Counted from the first letter of the stretch, positions 22,181 to 35,460 are shown. The stretch is DNA of 64,000 nt from Atopsyche davidsoni (GCA_022113835.1 JAILWY010000024.1:5646501-5710500); one strand, 5' to 3'. Numbers and translations: made by a program. Notes: generated by a model from the letters alone, not told the origin.

Positions 22181-22445
22181 TAAACTCAATGGCCCGGACG
22201 GCATTGCCAGGCAAAAGTGAAACGGGCGGCGCGTGGGGGGGGGAAAGTGGGGGGAGAGGGGGGGAGAGAGGGGAGAAGGAGGGGGAGAGGGGGGGGGGGG
22301 GGGTAGTGTGGAAGGGGGGGGAAAGGGGGGGGGGGGTCCCGGGCCGGCGGGCTCGAACTTCGAACTTTGCATTTTTAATCATTTCAAAAATGCAAGATGG
22401 CGGCGACGCCATGTTCCGGTTATGGAATTTGCATAATTTCGGAGA
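22180..22445. promoter_or_regulatory. G-tract and ATGGCGG promoter-like patch
   Basis: 22219-22338 is almost pure G/A on the plus strand, with uninterrupted G runs of 8 or more. It is followed by CCCGGGCCGGCGGG and, at 22391-22406, AAGATGGCGGCGACGCC, a textbook YY1/Pleiohomeotic-type site (AAGATGGCGGC). The G tract can form several G-quadruplexes. The pairing of a G/A-rich polypurine tract with a YY1 site suggests a small promoter or a 5' transposon end. No exon could be attached to it. Confidence 0.35.
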
Positions 22446-22496
22446 CTTTAATAGAGCAGAGACGCCTTAAGGAACGTATATATATATATATATATA

Positions 22497-23083
22497 CACA
22501 TGATATTTGACAATACAAGCTAAATAATTTTTCGAAACATAACAATGATTCATTCAATTTACTATACATATAAATATACAAAAATATACGTACATATTTA
22601 AATGAAGTACCTTAGTGATAAATTTAATTGATTTTTATTTGTGACCGGTTTCGTCGACCTTCACGTTGGCATAATGCCAAGAAAAATCACTAAGTATTTT
22701 TTCAAAATATTAAAATGGAATTCCACCAAGTACTCTCTGTCAAAAATATTGATTACTTATATATAATATATTTACTCGTATAAATAAATATATATATCAC
22801 CGATATTTGACAATACAAGTTAAATATTTTTTAAAAACATTTAATCAATGATTCATTTAATTTACTATACATATAAATATACAAAAATATATTAAAAAAA
22901 CTGAAGTGATTTTTCCACGTGTTAATTTTTATTTGTGATCAGTTTCTTCGATCTTTAACGTAGGCATTATCACTCACTTTGATAATGCCAAGAAAAATCA
23001 CTAAAATATTTTATTAAAATATTAAAATGGAATTCCACCAAGTACTCTCTGTCAAAAATCTTGATAACTTATATGCATATATA

Positions 23084-23114
<31 letters not shown>

Positions 23115-23115
23115 T
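22497..23115. repeat. Two-and-a-half copy tandem duplication with hammerhead-like motifs and TA arrays
   Basis: Unit 1 (about 22497-22795) and unit 2 (about 22800-23085) share the order 'gatatttgacaatacaag', 'gattcatt(c/t)aatttactatac', a reversed GAAAC-type motif, then 'ggaattccaccaagtactctctgtc', and both end in TA-rich runs. A third start ('ctgatatttaacac') follows at 23131. On the minus strand the motif copies read GCCAACGTGAAGGTC plus GACGAAACCGGTCAC (unit 1) and a weaker form ending GAAACTGATCAC (unit 2). TA microsatellites at 22478-22496 and 23085-23114 bound the units and may have driven the duplication. Confidence 0.75.
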
Positions 23116-23514
23116 CTTTTTTTATTTTTTTCACTGATATTTAACACAGAATTAAAAGACGTAGAGCTTAACAATTATTTGAAATATATATAATACAGAT
23201 TCATTTAATTTTATATGAATGACATATACTCGTACTAGACACATTTCAATCAATTTGCAGGTGTTGGTTAAAAATGTATGCTTTTCCATGAGTACGAGTA
23301 CCCGTAGAGCCGAGACAGCTCGCGTATAGCACACATCCATAATTATGAGTATCTTTGGCACATATCCACTCTCCCTGGTCGGTTCTAGGCCGCCGGGTGT
23401 TGGTATGCCGGCGAGCTGGAAACCAGTTTCAGAATAAGAGCCTATTCTAGTCGATATGGGCAGGCATTAGAATCGGCAGCACGAAATATCTAACTGAGCC
23501 GAGAGCATGGCCGC

Positions 23515-24245
23515 CCGTTATGTAACAATCACCTCCTGAAAGGTACTCGGGACTGCAAAAAATATAAACACACCGTCCATCCTTTCATACCAACAAACAA
23601 AAACACAGGCAGTGTAGCAATTACTACCTGCAAAAAAAAAATCGACTACGCAACAATCACTACCTGCACAACTATAATAAATATATCGACTAAGGTGTTT
23701 TAAACCGCATATGAATGTATCAGTTATATATAACCGTTATGTGACAATATCTACACTAAAAATATATTACAGTTCAATTAAAATTCAGGTATTTTATACT
23801 CGAGATCACAGGTACGCGCTATGTGATAATCGCCCCCTGAAAGGTGCATACTCAGTACTGAAAAAAATATATAAACACACCATCTATCCTTTTATACTGA
23901 ATATACCAAATAAAAATTTAGGCAGTGTAACAATTACTACCTGAAAAAAAATTGTATAAGCCATAAACATAGCTTTCCGTTATACTTTTATACAATCAAG
24001 AATATAAAAGCGACTATGTAGCAATCACTACCTGCAGGTACACAACTATAATAAATATATCAACTAAGGTATTTTAAACCATATACGAATGTATTAGGTA
24101 CAGATACCCGTTATGTGACACAATGTATACATTAAATATATATTACAGATCAATTATAATTCAGGTATTTTATAATAAGTATATAAGCCGAGATCACAGG
24201 TAACCGCTATGTGACAATCACCACTTGGAAGGTAGAACAATTTAA
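23515..24245. repeat. Degenerate tandem repeat, period about 300-390 bp
   Basis: The block 'cgctatgtgacaatcacc(a/c)cctgaaaggt' recurs at about 23517, 23818 and 24208. Between copies the same ordered words return: 'ataaacacaccatc', 'aggcagtgtagcaattactacctg', 'actataataaatatatc', 'gtattttaaacca'. Two full units and part of a third are present. No coding frame spans a unit. Probably a satellite-like local amplification of an unknown element. Confidence 0.75.
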
Positions 24246-24249
24246 GGTA

Positions 24250-27200
24250 TTCAATTGTGAATATATTTGGGTGTGGCTTGGTTTTTTTTGAGAATAAATC
24301 TAATCTGACATTCAAGAGAAGCCTCTCTCACTCTTTGTGCACAGACCCACGAAGTCGTGATGCTTGAAACAGCTTCATTTTGATATCTGAAACATTCGAT
24401 GATAAAAAATTGAAATATGATCCTCAAAGATCTATTTCGTTCAAGTATATGAAAATATGATACGAACTGTAATTTTTTTTTTTATATTTGCTTATATTAT
24501 ATTATATAAGAAAATAATAAGATTAATATACATATATTTATATTTCAATTTTTGTTACACTCGCTAGTCATATTTTTCATTTGCAAACATTATTTAGCGT
24601 CGTTTTAGTTTCAGTCAAAAAAACCTTAGCATATTAAACTATTTTTTAAAACTGAGTATAACTTATATTATATATAATATTGGATGTTTTTTTTATAACT
24701 CAATTCATAGAGTTGGATAACCTTAGAAAAGTGAGTTCCTTATGGCATCATTATAATAATGATTATACGCGAGAATTTATGAAAGGTTGAAATTATTTTT
24801 TTAATACGTGGGCGATAATTTGCATTTATTATTAATAAACATTAAAGAGAATTTAATTTTATTCAAAATAATATTATAATAAGACCTTCATTGCGGAAAT
24901 ATTTTAATATAACAAATCGTAATGCATACTTTATTACATTTGCTCAACATAATGCATATTCCTGTTAATGTTTTTAAAAAAAATGATAATATTTCATGAA
25001 TTATGTAGCAAGTGGCGAGCCGCAATTTTACCTGATAAGCAAGCAAAAATCAATGTTATTAAACATACAACTTTTAAAATATAACCTTTGGGCACCAAAG
25101 CACTAGAAATTCCGAATTTTCCTATATTTTAGATTCACCCTGTCAAGTGATTATTCTGCAAGGCTTTTGGGCATTTGGAAATAATATGAGTCTTAGAACA
25201 CGCTGTATGGTTAATGTGTTCGTAGGTTTTGTGTCTCTTGATATTTTAGTTCTGGATTTCAGGTAGTTCCGTTTTCAGGGATTTCAGGGAGAAATCCGAA
25301 GATCGCGTCGTATATACAACATAGTGTTGTTAGAGATAAAGCTCAGCTGATGTGCGATTCGTGTTTTGAGAGCTGAGAAGACCTTCAAGGGGCAAAAAAA
25401 CAGCGTGGGCATATAAACAGAAAATACAGTAACCTATATTGAGATTGGTCGGTCCATATACGTAGGTGTCTAGTACTAGTTCTAATTTATTATAACACTC
25501 GAGCACTAGATATTTCAACCTACATACACAAAGTATTGCATACATAAAAAAAAACTCGGCACTAACACTTTCACACACGAGTCACACGGATGCAATTTAA
25601 AAAATTAAAAAAAGCCTTAATATTTTTACTCACGCGTTTTGATTATAAATCCTAGCATAAGTCGTTTTTTCCTATAACTATGAAATAATTGAATCGGCTT
25701 ATTCAAATGTACTTTGCTAGATGAAAGTTTGATATCTTTGATAAATATGTATTAAAAAAAAAACACTGTGCCATAAGTTGATTTAAAACTTAGGTATTAT
25801 TACCATGAGCTATATTCTATTCAACTAAGTATGTTTATCTTTCAGCAATTATATAAGCTAGTATTAAAAATTCAATAGTTTGATTTAACGGTTATGCAGA
25901 TTTATCCCACCTTGCTTTAGATTCTAATTATTAATTAAGATCTGTATTAAGATTTTAGTAGATCTTGTTACTTTTGACTAATATATTTCTACAAAACGGT
26001 AAGTTGTTATTTTCTCATGATACTCCGTACTCCACGTTATTTAATATTTTTCATCTTCCTGATAATAAGCATTGTTCCCACCGAGCCAAACGCCAAGTGA
26101 AGTGCGTCCAGATTAAACGTATAAAACATGCTAATTAAAAAAAACCTATAAAACCTTACATAAAACTTTGCAAGGAATACGTGTTTGTAGGCTTTTTCAA
26201 CCGCTGTTATTATAAATAGTATATTCTTAGTATTATTCCGCATTTATTTTTTAGACTATTGTTATTAAAGTAGGTGAAGTATGTAATGCTGGATTTTTGC
26301 TAAGGTATTTTACATAATAAAAAAAAATGTAAAAAAATGATATAAGGCAAACCGAATCGCTTTATTAATTCATAAAAAAATGCCTAGCGACATATTTTTA
26401 TTATAATTTAATTATGGCCATGCATTCTGTTTATCACAAAATGCAAATAATGTTATAACTTTTATGATGTTAAAAGACGTTTGATTAAATTTATTCTCGT
26501 ATTTGTTGAATTACTATGTAGTTTTACGCATAACACATATATAAAAGTTAATTTGTAGACATATCAGAACAGACTATAAAACTACTTGAACTAAAATACA
26601 CTCATATAAAGAGAAATATTGAAAACAGTGCTAATTTAGAATCATGAAAAAATATAATTTTACTGTAAGTAAAATATTTTTAAAAGTCATAAAATTAAAG
26701 TCTGAAAACAGAAAGTTATATTCCACATTTTAATATCGTATATTATTGACAATTTAAATTAAAAATAAAATTAGGGAACGTAGACTTTATCAGGTGTTGT
26801 TATCAAAGAAACGAATCGACTTTAAATTTTCCAGTAAGGTACTTGTTAGGTTTGATCGTTTAGGTTGCGACAGACTATACAGCGTTGCTCGCATGCATTT
26901 AGCTCTCACACTTAATGTGTCCATTGTAAATTCACCTCCGTATACGTTTTGCTGATTCATATAGGCTTTAAAATAACCAACCTGTGACTCATGACCGGGG
27001 CAAAGTAGAAGGTGGCAACTCCGCCTTCATTAATCGGAAAATAATCAAAAGATCTACGCACAGGTCATAGTTCAACAAGTAACAAGTTTAAGACGTTATC
27101 ATCGGCTTAGTTGTGTGAATAGAGACTGCTTCGCCGAGTTTCCACGCGAGAAAATAAATCATGCTTGTACGCATTTTTGAAGACGTGTAACGTGAATTTA

Positions 27201-27440
27201 TATATTGTACGCGTAAAAACAGACTTTTTTTAAAATGAAATCTTTGATTATATTTTCACGTAAAACGGTTTTTATAGAAAGTCAATTATATATTTATTTT
27301 CCTTGTGTCGCAACTATATTTTTGTAGCTTGATACAGTGACACAGGTTGAATATTTAATCGTGACCTATAAACGTATTTCGGAGTATTTTTTTATGTTGC
27401 AGCATGTATAGGTAGAATAACGTTTGATATTCTTAATGAT
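24250..27440. other. AT-rich DNA, no gene seen
   Basis: Long A/T runs and short random frames. 26870-27160 is slightly richer in GC but not open on either strand. No repeat array or RNA structure seen. Confidence 0.4.
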
Positions 27441-27457
27441 CACTTGGTTTTTTTCAG

Positions 27458-27564
27458 GTAAAAAAGGCTGTTTTGCGAGAATGACGAGCATGATTGTTTG
27501 TTCTGCAGCCGCCAAAGCTCTCGATGATTCTCGGAAATTCAGTTTCCTGTGGAGACTTCAGTGA
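27458..27564 (+). other. Weak candidate terminal exon
   Basis: A good acceptor (CTTGGTTTTTTTCAG, AG at 27456-27457) is followed by a frame open for 34 codons after two leading bases (KKGCFARMTSMIVCSAAAK, then DSRKFSFLWRLQ) to TGA at 27562-27564. GC content rises over about 27470-27610. No AATAAA follows closely. It may be a small last exon or a coincidence of a pyrimidine tract and a GC-rich patch. Confidence 0.2.
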
Positions 27565-27619
27565 CTCCACGATGCGTCATTGAAGAATGACGCCAGTCGG
27601 ATCCTGTCTTTGGAAATAT

Positions 27620-29170
27620 TACCACCTTAGCAAAAAAAAAAAACAGAAATAGAAATAGTACAATGCTTAGATTATCGATTCACACACGAAGCAAGAATAA
27701 TTAAAAAAATAAAAATCCTATAACTGTGATTCCTGATTTTTTTATTTTATTGTCATTTTATACGTGAATCGATCAATATTTTGAATAACAAATTTTTAAA
27801 CTCTCAGAAAAATATCAGATAACTCTTTAAAAGTATCAGATATTCATATCAATTTTACCTTTATACAAGAGTTCTGCATTTATGATTTATAGATATTTAT
27901 AAATTACCTAAATTATCAGATGTATCCTAGGAATATAAAAATATAATGTATTTAAAAATTAATGATTATATTTGTAGGTATAAAAGTATTAGGAATTTAT
28001 ATAATATCGAACCTGAAATTACTGTGTGGCAGTGAAACTCAAAATCGTAGTTATTAGAAAACTTTGTAAGGAAAGAGACCAGTCGACCGCATTTAAAAGT
28101 GTGCCAAAATATGTTAGACATGCATCTTGTCTGAGCTCAGTTTCCGCATAAAGAACGCTGGAAGGCAATTGTCTATATACAGGGTGGTTGCTTGGCACAA
28201 CCGAAAAAAATTACAAGATGTTTTATGACTGTATATGATATTATATGAAAGTCGTTCTTCCTCACAGATGTGAACAACACGATTTTGAAGTATTGTTTAT
28301 ATATTTTAAACTTTTTGATTGTATAAAGAAACACTTTTGGTGAGAGAAAAGATAAAAAATTTAAAAATAGTTTTACTATAACAATGAGATTTATTAACTT
28401 TTTTGCAAGGGATTTTAAATAAATAAAATTGTCTAGATATAAGCATATCAAACTTTTTTCACAAGTGTATCGATTTTTATAAATTAATGAATAAAGGTAT
28501 TTCATAAAAATAAATTATTCGATTCGTTTGCATTTCGCTTGTCATGGTGTTTTTATTTTATTTCTCATAGTTATATATATTTCAGTTTATAAATACATTT
28601 ACAAAAATATAATTATATTAATATATTACTTTTTGAATGAGCATTTTACATAATGAATACCAATTATTATCAAAAAACTATGACGTGTAAAATTCAATAA
28701 AAACTATGATTTGAAGGCCACAGGATGTATGCATAATTAAGTACTCAAAAAATACCATCAGTTACACGCAATCGAGTCACCCTGTATTTTAATATACGTA
28801 TTCCGCTAAATGATTTACTAAAGCGAATGATCGCGTTATCTTCGGTATAGACCAGAGCTCGAGAACCAATGGTTGGTCTTAATTATTGTATATCTGATTT
28901 AATCTCACTTTTCGACCTATTCTCTATATACTATTATATTAATGAATCAGAAAAATTCTTTATTTTGCCTAAAAAAAATTTGTTTCTTGTTCATGTCTGT
29001 GGTGTTGTAATAATTTTTTTATAAAATAAATAATTCAATCATTTTACTATTAAATTTTTATGACTTTTTTTACAAAAAAATCCAACAAAACAAGATATTC
29101 GATGTAAACTTTTTATAAATCATATCGTTATCAAATCTTCATTTATTTGGAAAATATAATATTACACGGA
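27620..29170. other. AT-rich DNA, no gene seen
   Basis: The minus frame 28173-28505 is Lys/Leu/Phe-rich low complexity, as expected of random AT-rich sequence. A 'ttcacccctgtatttt'-like transposon-end word lies near 28779. Confidence 0.4.
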
Positions 29171-29379
29171 GGAAATGGTGTTTTACCCCTGATGTAGACA
29201 TTTAGAGAATGTATAAAAAAGCGACAGGAATGGTGACGTCATTTCACAGAACGCTGTGAATAATATCTGAAACCAGAAATCGCCAAGGACGCCAGACAAA
29301 TGAACGGAAACTACGTGTCGGCTTGTGTTTCTGAATCCGTGATCGTTCGGGTCCTTAATCGGATAAAGCACTCGGCCTA

Positions 29380-30180
29380 CACCAGACACACCTATTGGAA
29401 TACCTCGAGAGATTCCAATAGGTGCAAATGACAGCTTACAGTACTTTTAATAACAATTATGCTCAAGAGATAACTCTGAAATCTCTATGGAGATTCACCA
29501 AATGTTATGTCGTCTCAGTTCTCTTTTATGGAGTCAAAGCTTGAACACTCAAGTCAGCTACTATGCTTAGAATTGAGGCAGCAGAAATGTGGCTGAAAGA
29601 ACCTTGCACAGAATGCGTAAAGAAAAGGAACTATTGTCGTTAAAGGTCTCCTATTTTGGCCTCATTTTTTTGTAATAACAAGTATGACTGTCCAAGGAAA
29701 AATCTAAGGAAAATAAGCAGTTCACGTGGATGCGAAATTTGCGCCAGTTGCTGGAGATCGAAAGTGCAGTCGAATTAGTGCGACTGGCCCAAGAATCTAG
29801 AAGTCAAATCTAGAAGACAAGACATATCTATCGGAAACGAGATATTCCAAAAGGTGTTAATACTCTGCAAGCAACATGCATGATAGTTCATTTGGCCTAC
29901 ATGAGATACAGATAATGGAATACCTCCAGATATCCCAATTGATGCTTTTACTCTTCATGAATCATACAAACCAGTTTCTCAGCTTAAACAACCTCGATAT
30001 ATTCCAATAGGCGCTAATGCTCTTCAATCATCATCAAAGACACAGTCTCGTTCTTCACGTGACTCACATATCGGAATACTTTGAGATATCCCAGTAGGTG
30101 CTTCTGTTCTTTGGGCATCATACAAGGAATACATCAATCAGAATACCTCAATATATTCCTTCAAACATCAGACAAGACAA
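29380..30180. repeat. Degenerate repeats of a 'ggaatacctcgagatattcc' word
   Basis: A partly palindromic word of the form 'ggaataCCTCgagATATTCCaataggtgc' (variants) occurs near 29394, 29936, 29990, 30072 and 30142. The last four are spaced about 55-80 bp apart with 'gctcttcatcat'-type linkers, forming a decayed minisatellite just after the LINE remnant. The first copy lies before it, so the LINE may have inserted into, or carried, this array. Confidence 0.5.
29440..29870 (+). mobile_element. LINE remnant, copy 2
   Basis: Matches copy 1 at 19730 over 'gctcaagagataac', 'ctggagattcacc(a/g)aatgttatgtcgtctcagttct', 'gcagaaatgtggctg', 'ttgcacagaatgcg' and 'ctattttggcc', in the same order and orientation. 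It is shorter than copy 1 within the middle region (part of the segment between the FEMW-like and RKERELL-like positions is missing). Stops throughout; dead. Confidence 0.65.
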
Positions 30181-30189
30181 AGATCATAC

Positions 30190-32940
30190 TTTTTATTTCT
30201 GACCCCCTTTTCTATATATTAAACACGACAAGTATTTTTACAATATATGTATAAAATATATCACATCTTACACCACATTGATCTCGAATATATTTTGCCC
30301 TCTGAAAATTTACTAAAGCATTAAACCAAACCACACTCATTGACCTTTGATGATCTTTATATTTTATGAACCCCAAGCTAAGGCTCGAAATGACGCCCGT
30401 TTTATTTACTCTTCTAATAGAAATATATGATAAGCGTAATATAATTTGGTAAAATAATATTTTCAAAGTTGCTTACGTTCAATATACCGGAAACAGATTT
30501 AAGCACTGAAAATTACACACGAGTAAGCATTAATTGTCGATCTTGAAGCTCGTAAAAAAAATCTGATCAAGTATTTATTATTTATGTGTTCGCCTGTAAC
30601 GAGGAATTTATTTATGAGTTTTCACTTTTTTAGCAAGTAAATATTTAAAAATAATCATAATTGTTGTTAAGTAATCATTGAAGAATTATTTAATTGATTA
30701 AATCAACTTCATGATATATTTATTTAGCCTTTTTCGATTGAATAATGTAGATAAACATTGGATTATTTGACTTTTGAAAAATTTATATTAAATATTTGTG
30801 CTGTTGAAATTTCTGAATGATAGTGAATTAAGAGAAAAAAATGGATTTATTACTACTTTTAAGTAACAATAATACCTTTTAATAAATATTTTCAAGAATT
30901 TTTCAGTCGTTTCAACCGTAAATAGATTACATAATAGAACACCTAAAATACACAATTACAATTACACTTACCATTGATTTAAAAAAATAAATTAAACTAA
31001 GTGGTCAAAGTCACTACTGATTTCTAAGTGGGACAGTAAGAGCTTATTCGTCCTTCAAAAGCAAAGTCTAACCGATGACCGATGTTTTTGAGGGGCAAAA
31101 AAACTTTCAATGTTTCTATAAAAAAATGTTCAGATGTTTAAAAACCGTTTAAATAATATTAATATGATGATCAATGATCATTATTCAATATTTTATAAAT
31201 ACAGGATTTTTGTTTATTGTATTTTTAGTGTGTCTTAAAACATACAATATAAATTATACTACATTTATCAAAATATTTACGACTTATAAATTCCAATAGG
31301 ATTGAAATACCTATTAAACAATGTTTGTTATTAAGAGGAGTAAAAAAAAAAGCCGAAATGGACAATGGACCGGAAGATATAATTTATCGCAGAAAAAGCA
31401 CACAGCCTTGCTTTTTATTAATTAAAAGTTATTACCTCACCGGTGGTCACAGGTAACTAGTTCGATAAATCAACTGGTTATAGTTTTTATAAATTTTTTA
31501 GTGAAATCGTAGCAATCTAGTAAGAATTCTGTCATTAATTCAATAAAATATAAATATACTTGTTTGTACATAAATTTATATAGATTTGAATTCAATGAAA
31601 GTAATTTATAATAATACTTTAAATAGTAGTAAGAAATAACTTGGATGTATTTATTAATGGGGACCTAGTCAACAAGTAACCCACAAGGCTGTTACTGTGT
31701 GGTCTTTATAACGATAAGGCTGTATTATATTTTATTTATATAACAGATTACATCACAATAAATACCTCTGCAGCTAATGTTAAAATTTTACTATTGTGCT
31801 TTCGATAGAAGTGGCCTCTGGAGCAGAGATATGGTCTGTGAATTGCTGAGATGTTATGAAACTCAGGCTTCTGGCATTTGGGCTAAATGAATACAGAAGA
31901 ATTCTTACGAATCTAATCAGGTATGTCAGGTATTGAATCACTTGTGTGCTGACCTCCGAATATGTCGGTTTGTCGTGACGATGGCGGCCTTATTCGATTT
32001 TCGCTAACGAAACATGCGTGATGTAATGAGAACGCACTTTGATTCACGACGAACTAAAAACAAAACACGTGCTTGCACATAAATCTTATACATGTCTGTA
32101 AATATTAACAGTCGTTTTTTTTTAGATTTCTGCGTGCAATATGTGATTCCTGAAAGAGGTTTCAGTGCCAAAAACGAAACCTCAGAAGATTCAATACAAA
32201 ACGCAGAACAACACTAAAGAGCAAAAAAATTTTTTTATTTTAATTCAATATAAATCATACTTAATTTGATTATATAGTCAGTGCCAACTTTCTATGCACC
32301 CTGTAATTCTATCTTTTTATTTTATATACTCTAAAGCCTCACTGAAAATCTGCACAGATCGTAACCGAAATTCCTGAAAATTTTTGCATAGCAAGACGAG
32401 TCGGTTTAAATAATAACACTAGAGGACTTTTTCATAGAATTGATGCTTACTTTGAGTAAAATAAAAAAAAACCTGTATTTAATCACAACAACGCATTGTA
32501 TTGTAAGATTTAATTAAAATAACACCGCTGGGATATAAATTTTTATATGAGACATTGGTGTTTGCACAAAGAGTTGTTTACTCCAATGAAATGGTATATA
32601 CAGCATTTTTTTATTATATTTCTGGTACTCAAGCATCAGCCGGAAGTAAACATGCTCACAGGTAGTCGTGACCTTTGTTAAATAAGTCTTGGATGTAAAG
32701 TCGCGTTTGTTTATTTCCTATTTCCGAAATAAAAACTCCATTGTTTGGGTTTTCAAGGCGAATTCTCTTCTCACATAAAAGTAGTTACGAAAATAAAAAT
32801 ATTTTTTATATAGAGTTACATAACACTGCATTTTAATTTATATATGATTTCGATTTATTTTAAAGTCACATTGTTCATGTCTGTCGTGAATGATTTCTAT
32901 GAAGATGGCAGTATTTATTCGAAGCAAATAGGATATATTA
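30190..32940. other. AT-rich DNA, no gene seen
   Basis: Nothing supportable. 31960-32060 is slightly GC-richer ('gacgatggcggcc' at 31978, another ATGGCGG word) without exon features. Confidence 0.4.
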
Positions 32941-32956
32941 TTTATTTTGTAGTTAC

Positions 32957-33035
32957 CTTGCAGGCGATCAGGGCAGATCAAGCGTCGTCCGCGAGCCCAG
33001 CGGACCACGGGCCCTTCGTTATATATCCTTTATCC
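32957..33035 (-). other. Non-coding internal exon (candidate 5' UTR exon)
   Basis: On the minus strand a 79-nt GC-rich block is bounded by an excellent acceptor (GTTTTGTTTTTGTTTTTCAG, AG at 33037-33036) and a good donor (CTGCAAG|GTAACTAC, GT at 32956-32955). All three minus frames contain stops, so it cannot be internal coding sequence. It fits a 5' UTR exon of a minus-strand gene, and the nearest one known is the membrane protein starting at 16056. On the plus strand the same region is open in two frames (one ending FVIYPLSLKNKNKT, one running to TAG at 33188-33190), but those lack an intact downstream structure. I prefer the minus-strand reading. Confidence 0.5.
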
Positions 33036-33189
33036 CTGAAAAACAAAAACAAAACATGAAGAATACACTATTATACACACGAGAAGATGTTGAGCAAACC
33101 AATATGATGCATAAACGGGTGCTTGATAATCACAGAGCTCGTAATCTACGTGACCTCCAAAACACATTATTTAACTCATACGATCTATA

Positions 33190-34250
33190 GTTCATAAGAA
33201 ATACCCTCAGATAAAAAAAATATTTTTCACAAACGGAAGTGTGAAGATTTTTTTGCATACATAAAAAATCTTCTTCAAGGCTTCCTCAATTGATGCAACC
33301 GGAAATGGACGAACACATGCGGTAATTTCAGTAATCATCCGATTTAATGCGATGCCACTTTCGTTTTGCATATTTTTCGTATTTAAATGTTCAATAATTT
33401 GCTAGCGATATTAACGATGTGAGATGAATCATTTTTGTGCAAAGTGAAATCTGAGAATATATGGAAAATTTATCAATAGAATAATTGAATAATAATTCTG
33501 AAAATACATTCGAGCATCCGAATGATTTGTATTATTAATGAAATTGGGATTTTGTAAAATCAGATTTTAAAAAAGCCAAATATAGCTTTCCCCAAAAATA
33601 AGTTCATACATATATATATATATATTTGATTTAATTACTGTAGGTAGGCAAGCAGTAGAAAACATACCTTCAATGAGATATTATATAGAAAAACATATTT
33701 CTTAAAGAGGAGGTACTGTAAAATAAATCAACCGACACAGTAGCAATTCGCTCATAAAGTGATTATTACCTTTTTATCACCTGGCAATTAAAAGCATTTA
33801 CTTTTACTTAATAGATATTAAAACACACGACCGCTTGCGCAAAATCTCTGTCGATGTTGATAGATGGTTCTCGCTTTTTCTGTGTCTTTTTAATAGATTT
33901 CTCAATATATCTTTAGTCACTGTTCGTTTTATTGCTCATGTGACGAATTCAGGTCAAGTGGAAGTTACGAGCCTACTTATTAAAAAGTTAAGTCACCGGT
34001 TAATGATTTCACAGTATTGACTGTCGCTATATAAAATTAAACCTGCAATAACCGTATGCATTACTCTTAAGCTTAAGCATAGTATAATTTAAAGATTAAG
34101 ACAGTGATTCCTTGGTATGGACTACCACTGAGTATTATTTATTGCAGAACGAGTATAAAATATAAATGCCTGGGTTTTGAAAGGAAAGGTTGTATAATAA
34201 TGCTATTGGGTACCAAAGTTTTATTATCACAATATTTAGAAACAGCCAGT

Positions 34251-34285
<35 letters not shown>

Positions 34286-35195
34286 GTTTCTTATAATGTA
34301 AGTTGAAATCCACTGATTTTTTACTGTGAGCTCTCGTGACAAGTACTTGGACCCACTTTGTGCTGAAACTGCTTATGCAAATCGACAGATTATTTTTGAA
34401 GGTGTTTTTTTTTATTCATTTTGAAGAGTCCACACTCTGCTATGCGTCTTCATCAAAAATATTTTTGCATAAAAAAATATACACCTATTCAAATTGCATT
34501 ATAATGAACTTGAATTATTTTACTATACTGCATACTTTTATTTAGACCTTCATTGAAACGAAGACACGTTTTTAAATATTTTTATATGTCATTTTTCAAA
34601 TGCGTCACAGTTCATAAGATAAGGGTGCGGTTTGAGCAAAGCGTACTTGATCATTTAAAAAATAATTCCCATGGCAGCCTCTTGAACAATAACAATAGTA
34701 GGTGTAGCAGAAGAATGTGATTGAGTAATGCGAGAATAGAAGATGAGACACACAATAGTAAATCCATACCGAATCGCATCAGTTTCCGCTCGCCTGAAAG
34801 ATGTCGGGTCGTGCGATTGTGCCGAAGTCAATAACCCTACAAATGGGCAAGTCATCGATGGCCCACGCCATGTAAGATTTGGAAGATAAACTGTTTTAAT
34901 GTAATATTTGTAACAGCCTCGTGCTCTGGTGGTTAGCACGCTTGTCCCCATAGAAATCCCCGTAGAAAATGAAATTTGTCGAAGAAATCAATCACACACG
35001 TTCTGTTTTACAGAAAAACTAATGCAGGAGAAAAAAACCAAACTTAACACAGCCGCAATCGTCTCTGTATGCTTTCCTTTTTTTTTTACTAATGCAGAAT
35101 ACAGAACAGGTGTTTTTATAAAAAAAAAATTCTACTCAATTTGAGAAATATATTTAATTCACTAAAAAATATTACACGAAAAGCTTTTCTACTGT
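33190..35195. other. AT-rich DNA with TA microsatellites
   Basis: TA arrays lie at about 33608-33626 and 34255-34280. An A-box-like SINE head ('ggtggttagcacgcttg') lies at about 34930. A GC-richer stretch, 34780-34870, is not convincingly coding. No gene seen. Confidence 0.4.
34255..34280. repeat. (TA)n microsatellite
   Basis: Thirteen TA units. Similar arrays lie at 21957-21978, 22478-22496, 23085-23114, 46669-46690 and 58878-58900. Confidence 0.85.
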
Positions 35196-35204
35196 ATAAT
35201 AAAA

Positions 35205-35460
35205 ATGTCTGAATTTGAAGTATTCTCTAGATACTCAAATATTAATCAATAGTTATAAATAAATGCTTGGATAATACTCTGGTATATTCTGGACTGTACT
35301 GTGATATAAAAACAAATCAATTTTATATATTTTTATTTTGACGGAGAATGATCTGAAATTTAACAAAATTGAATATCACTTAATATAATATTTATAAATA
35401 AATGCTTGAGGATTTAGAATATTCTGGTATATTCTGAGCTGAAAAAAGCTGTACGTTAGA
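35205..35460. repeat. Two-copy direct duplication, about 145 bp
   Basis: 'tataaataaatgcttg(g/a)' followed by 'tactctggtatattctggactg' at about 35255-35300 returns as 'tttataaataaatgcttgaggatttagaatattctggtatattctgagctg' at about 35393-35445. A third trace, 'gtgtattctggtgtattctag', lies at about 36147. Non-coding. Confidence 0.5.

Noticed and set aside
22154..22412. Proline-rich frames opposite the G tract (PPPPFPPPSTLPP)
   Set aside because: Translation of a polypyrimidine tract; any frame is open and gives Pro/Ser/Leu runs.
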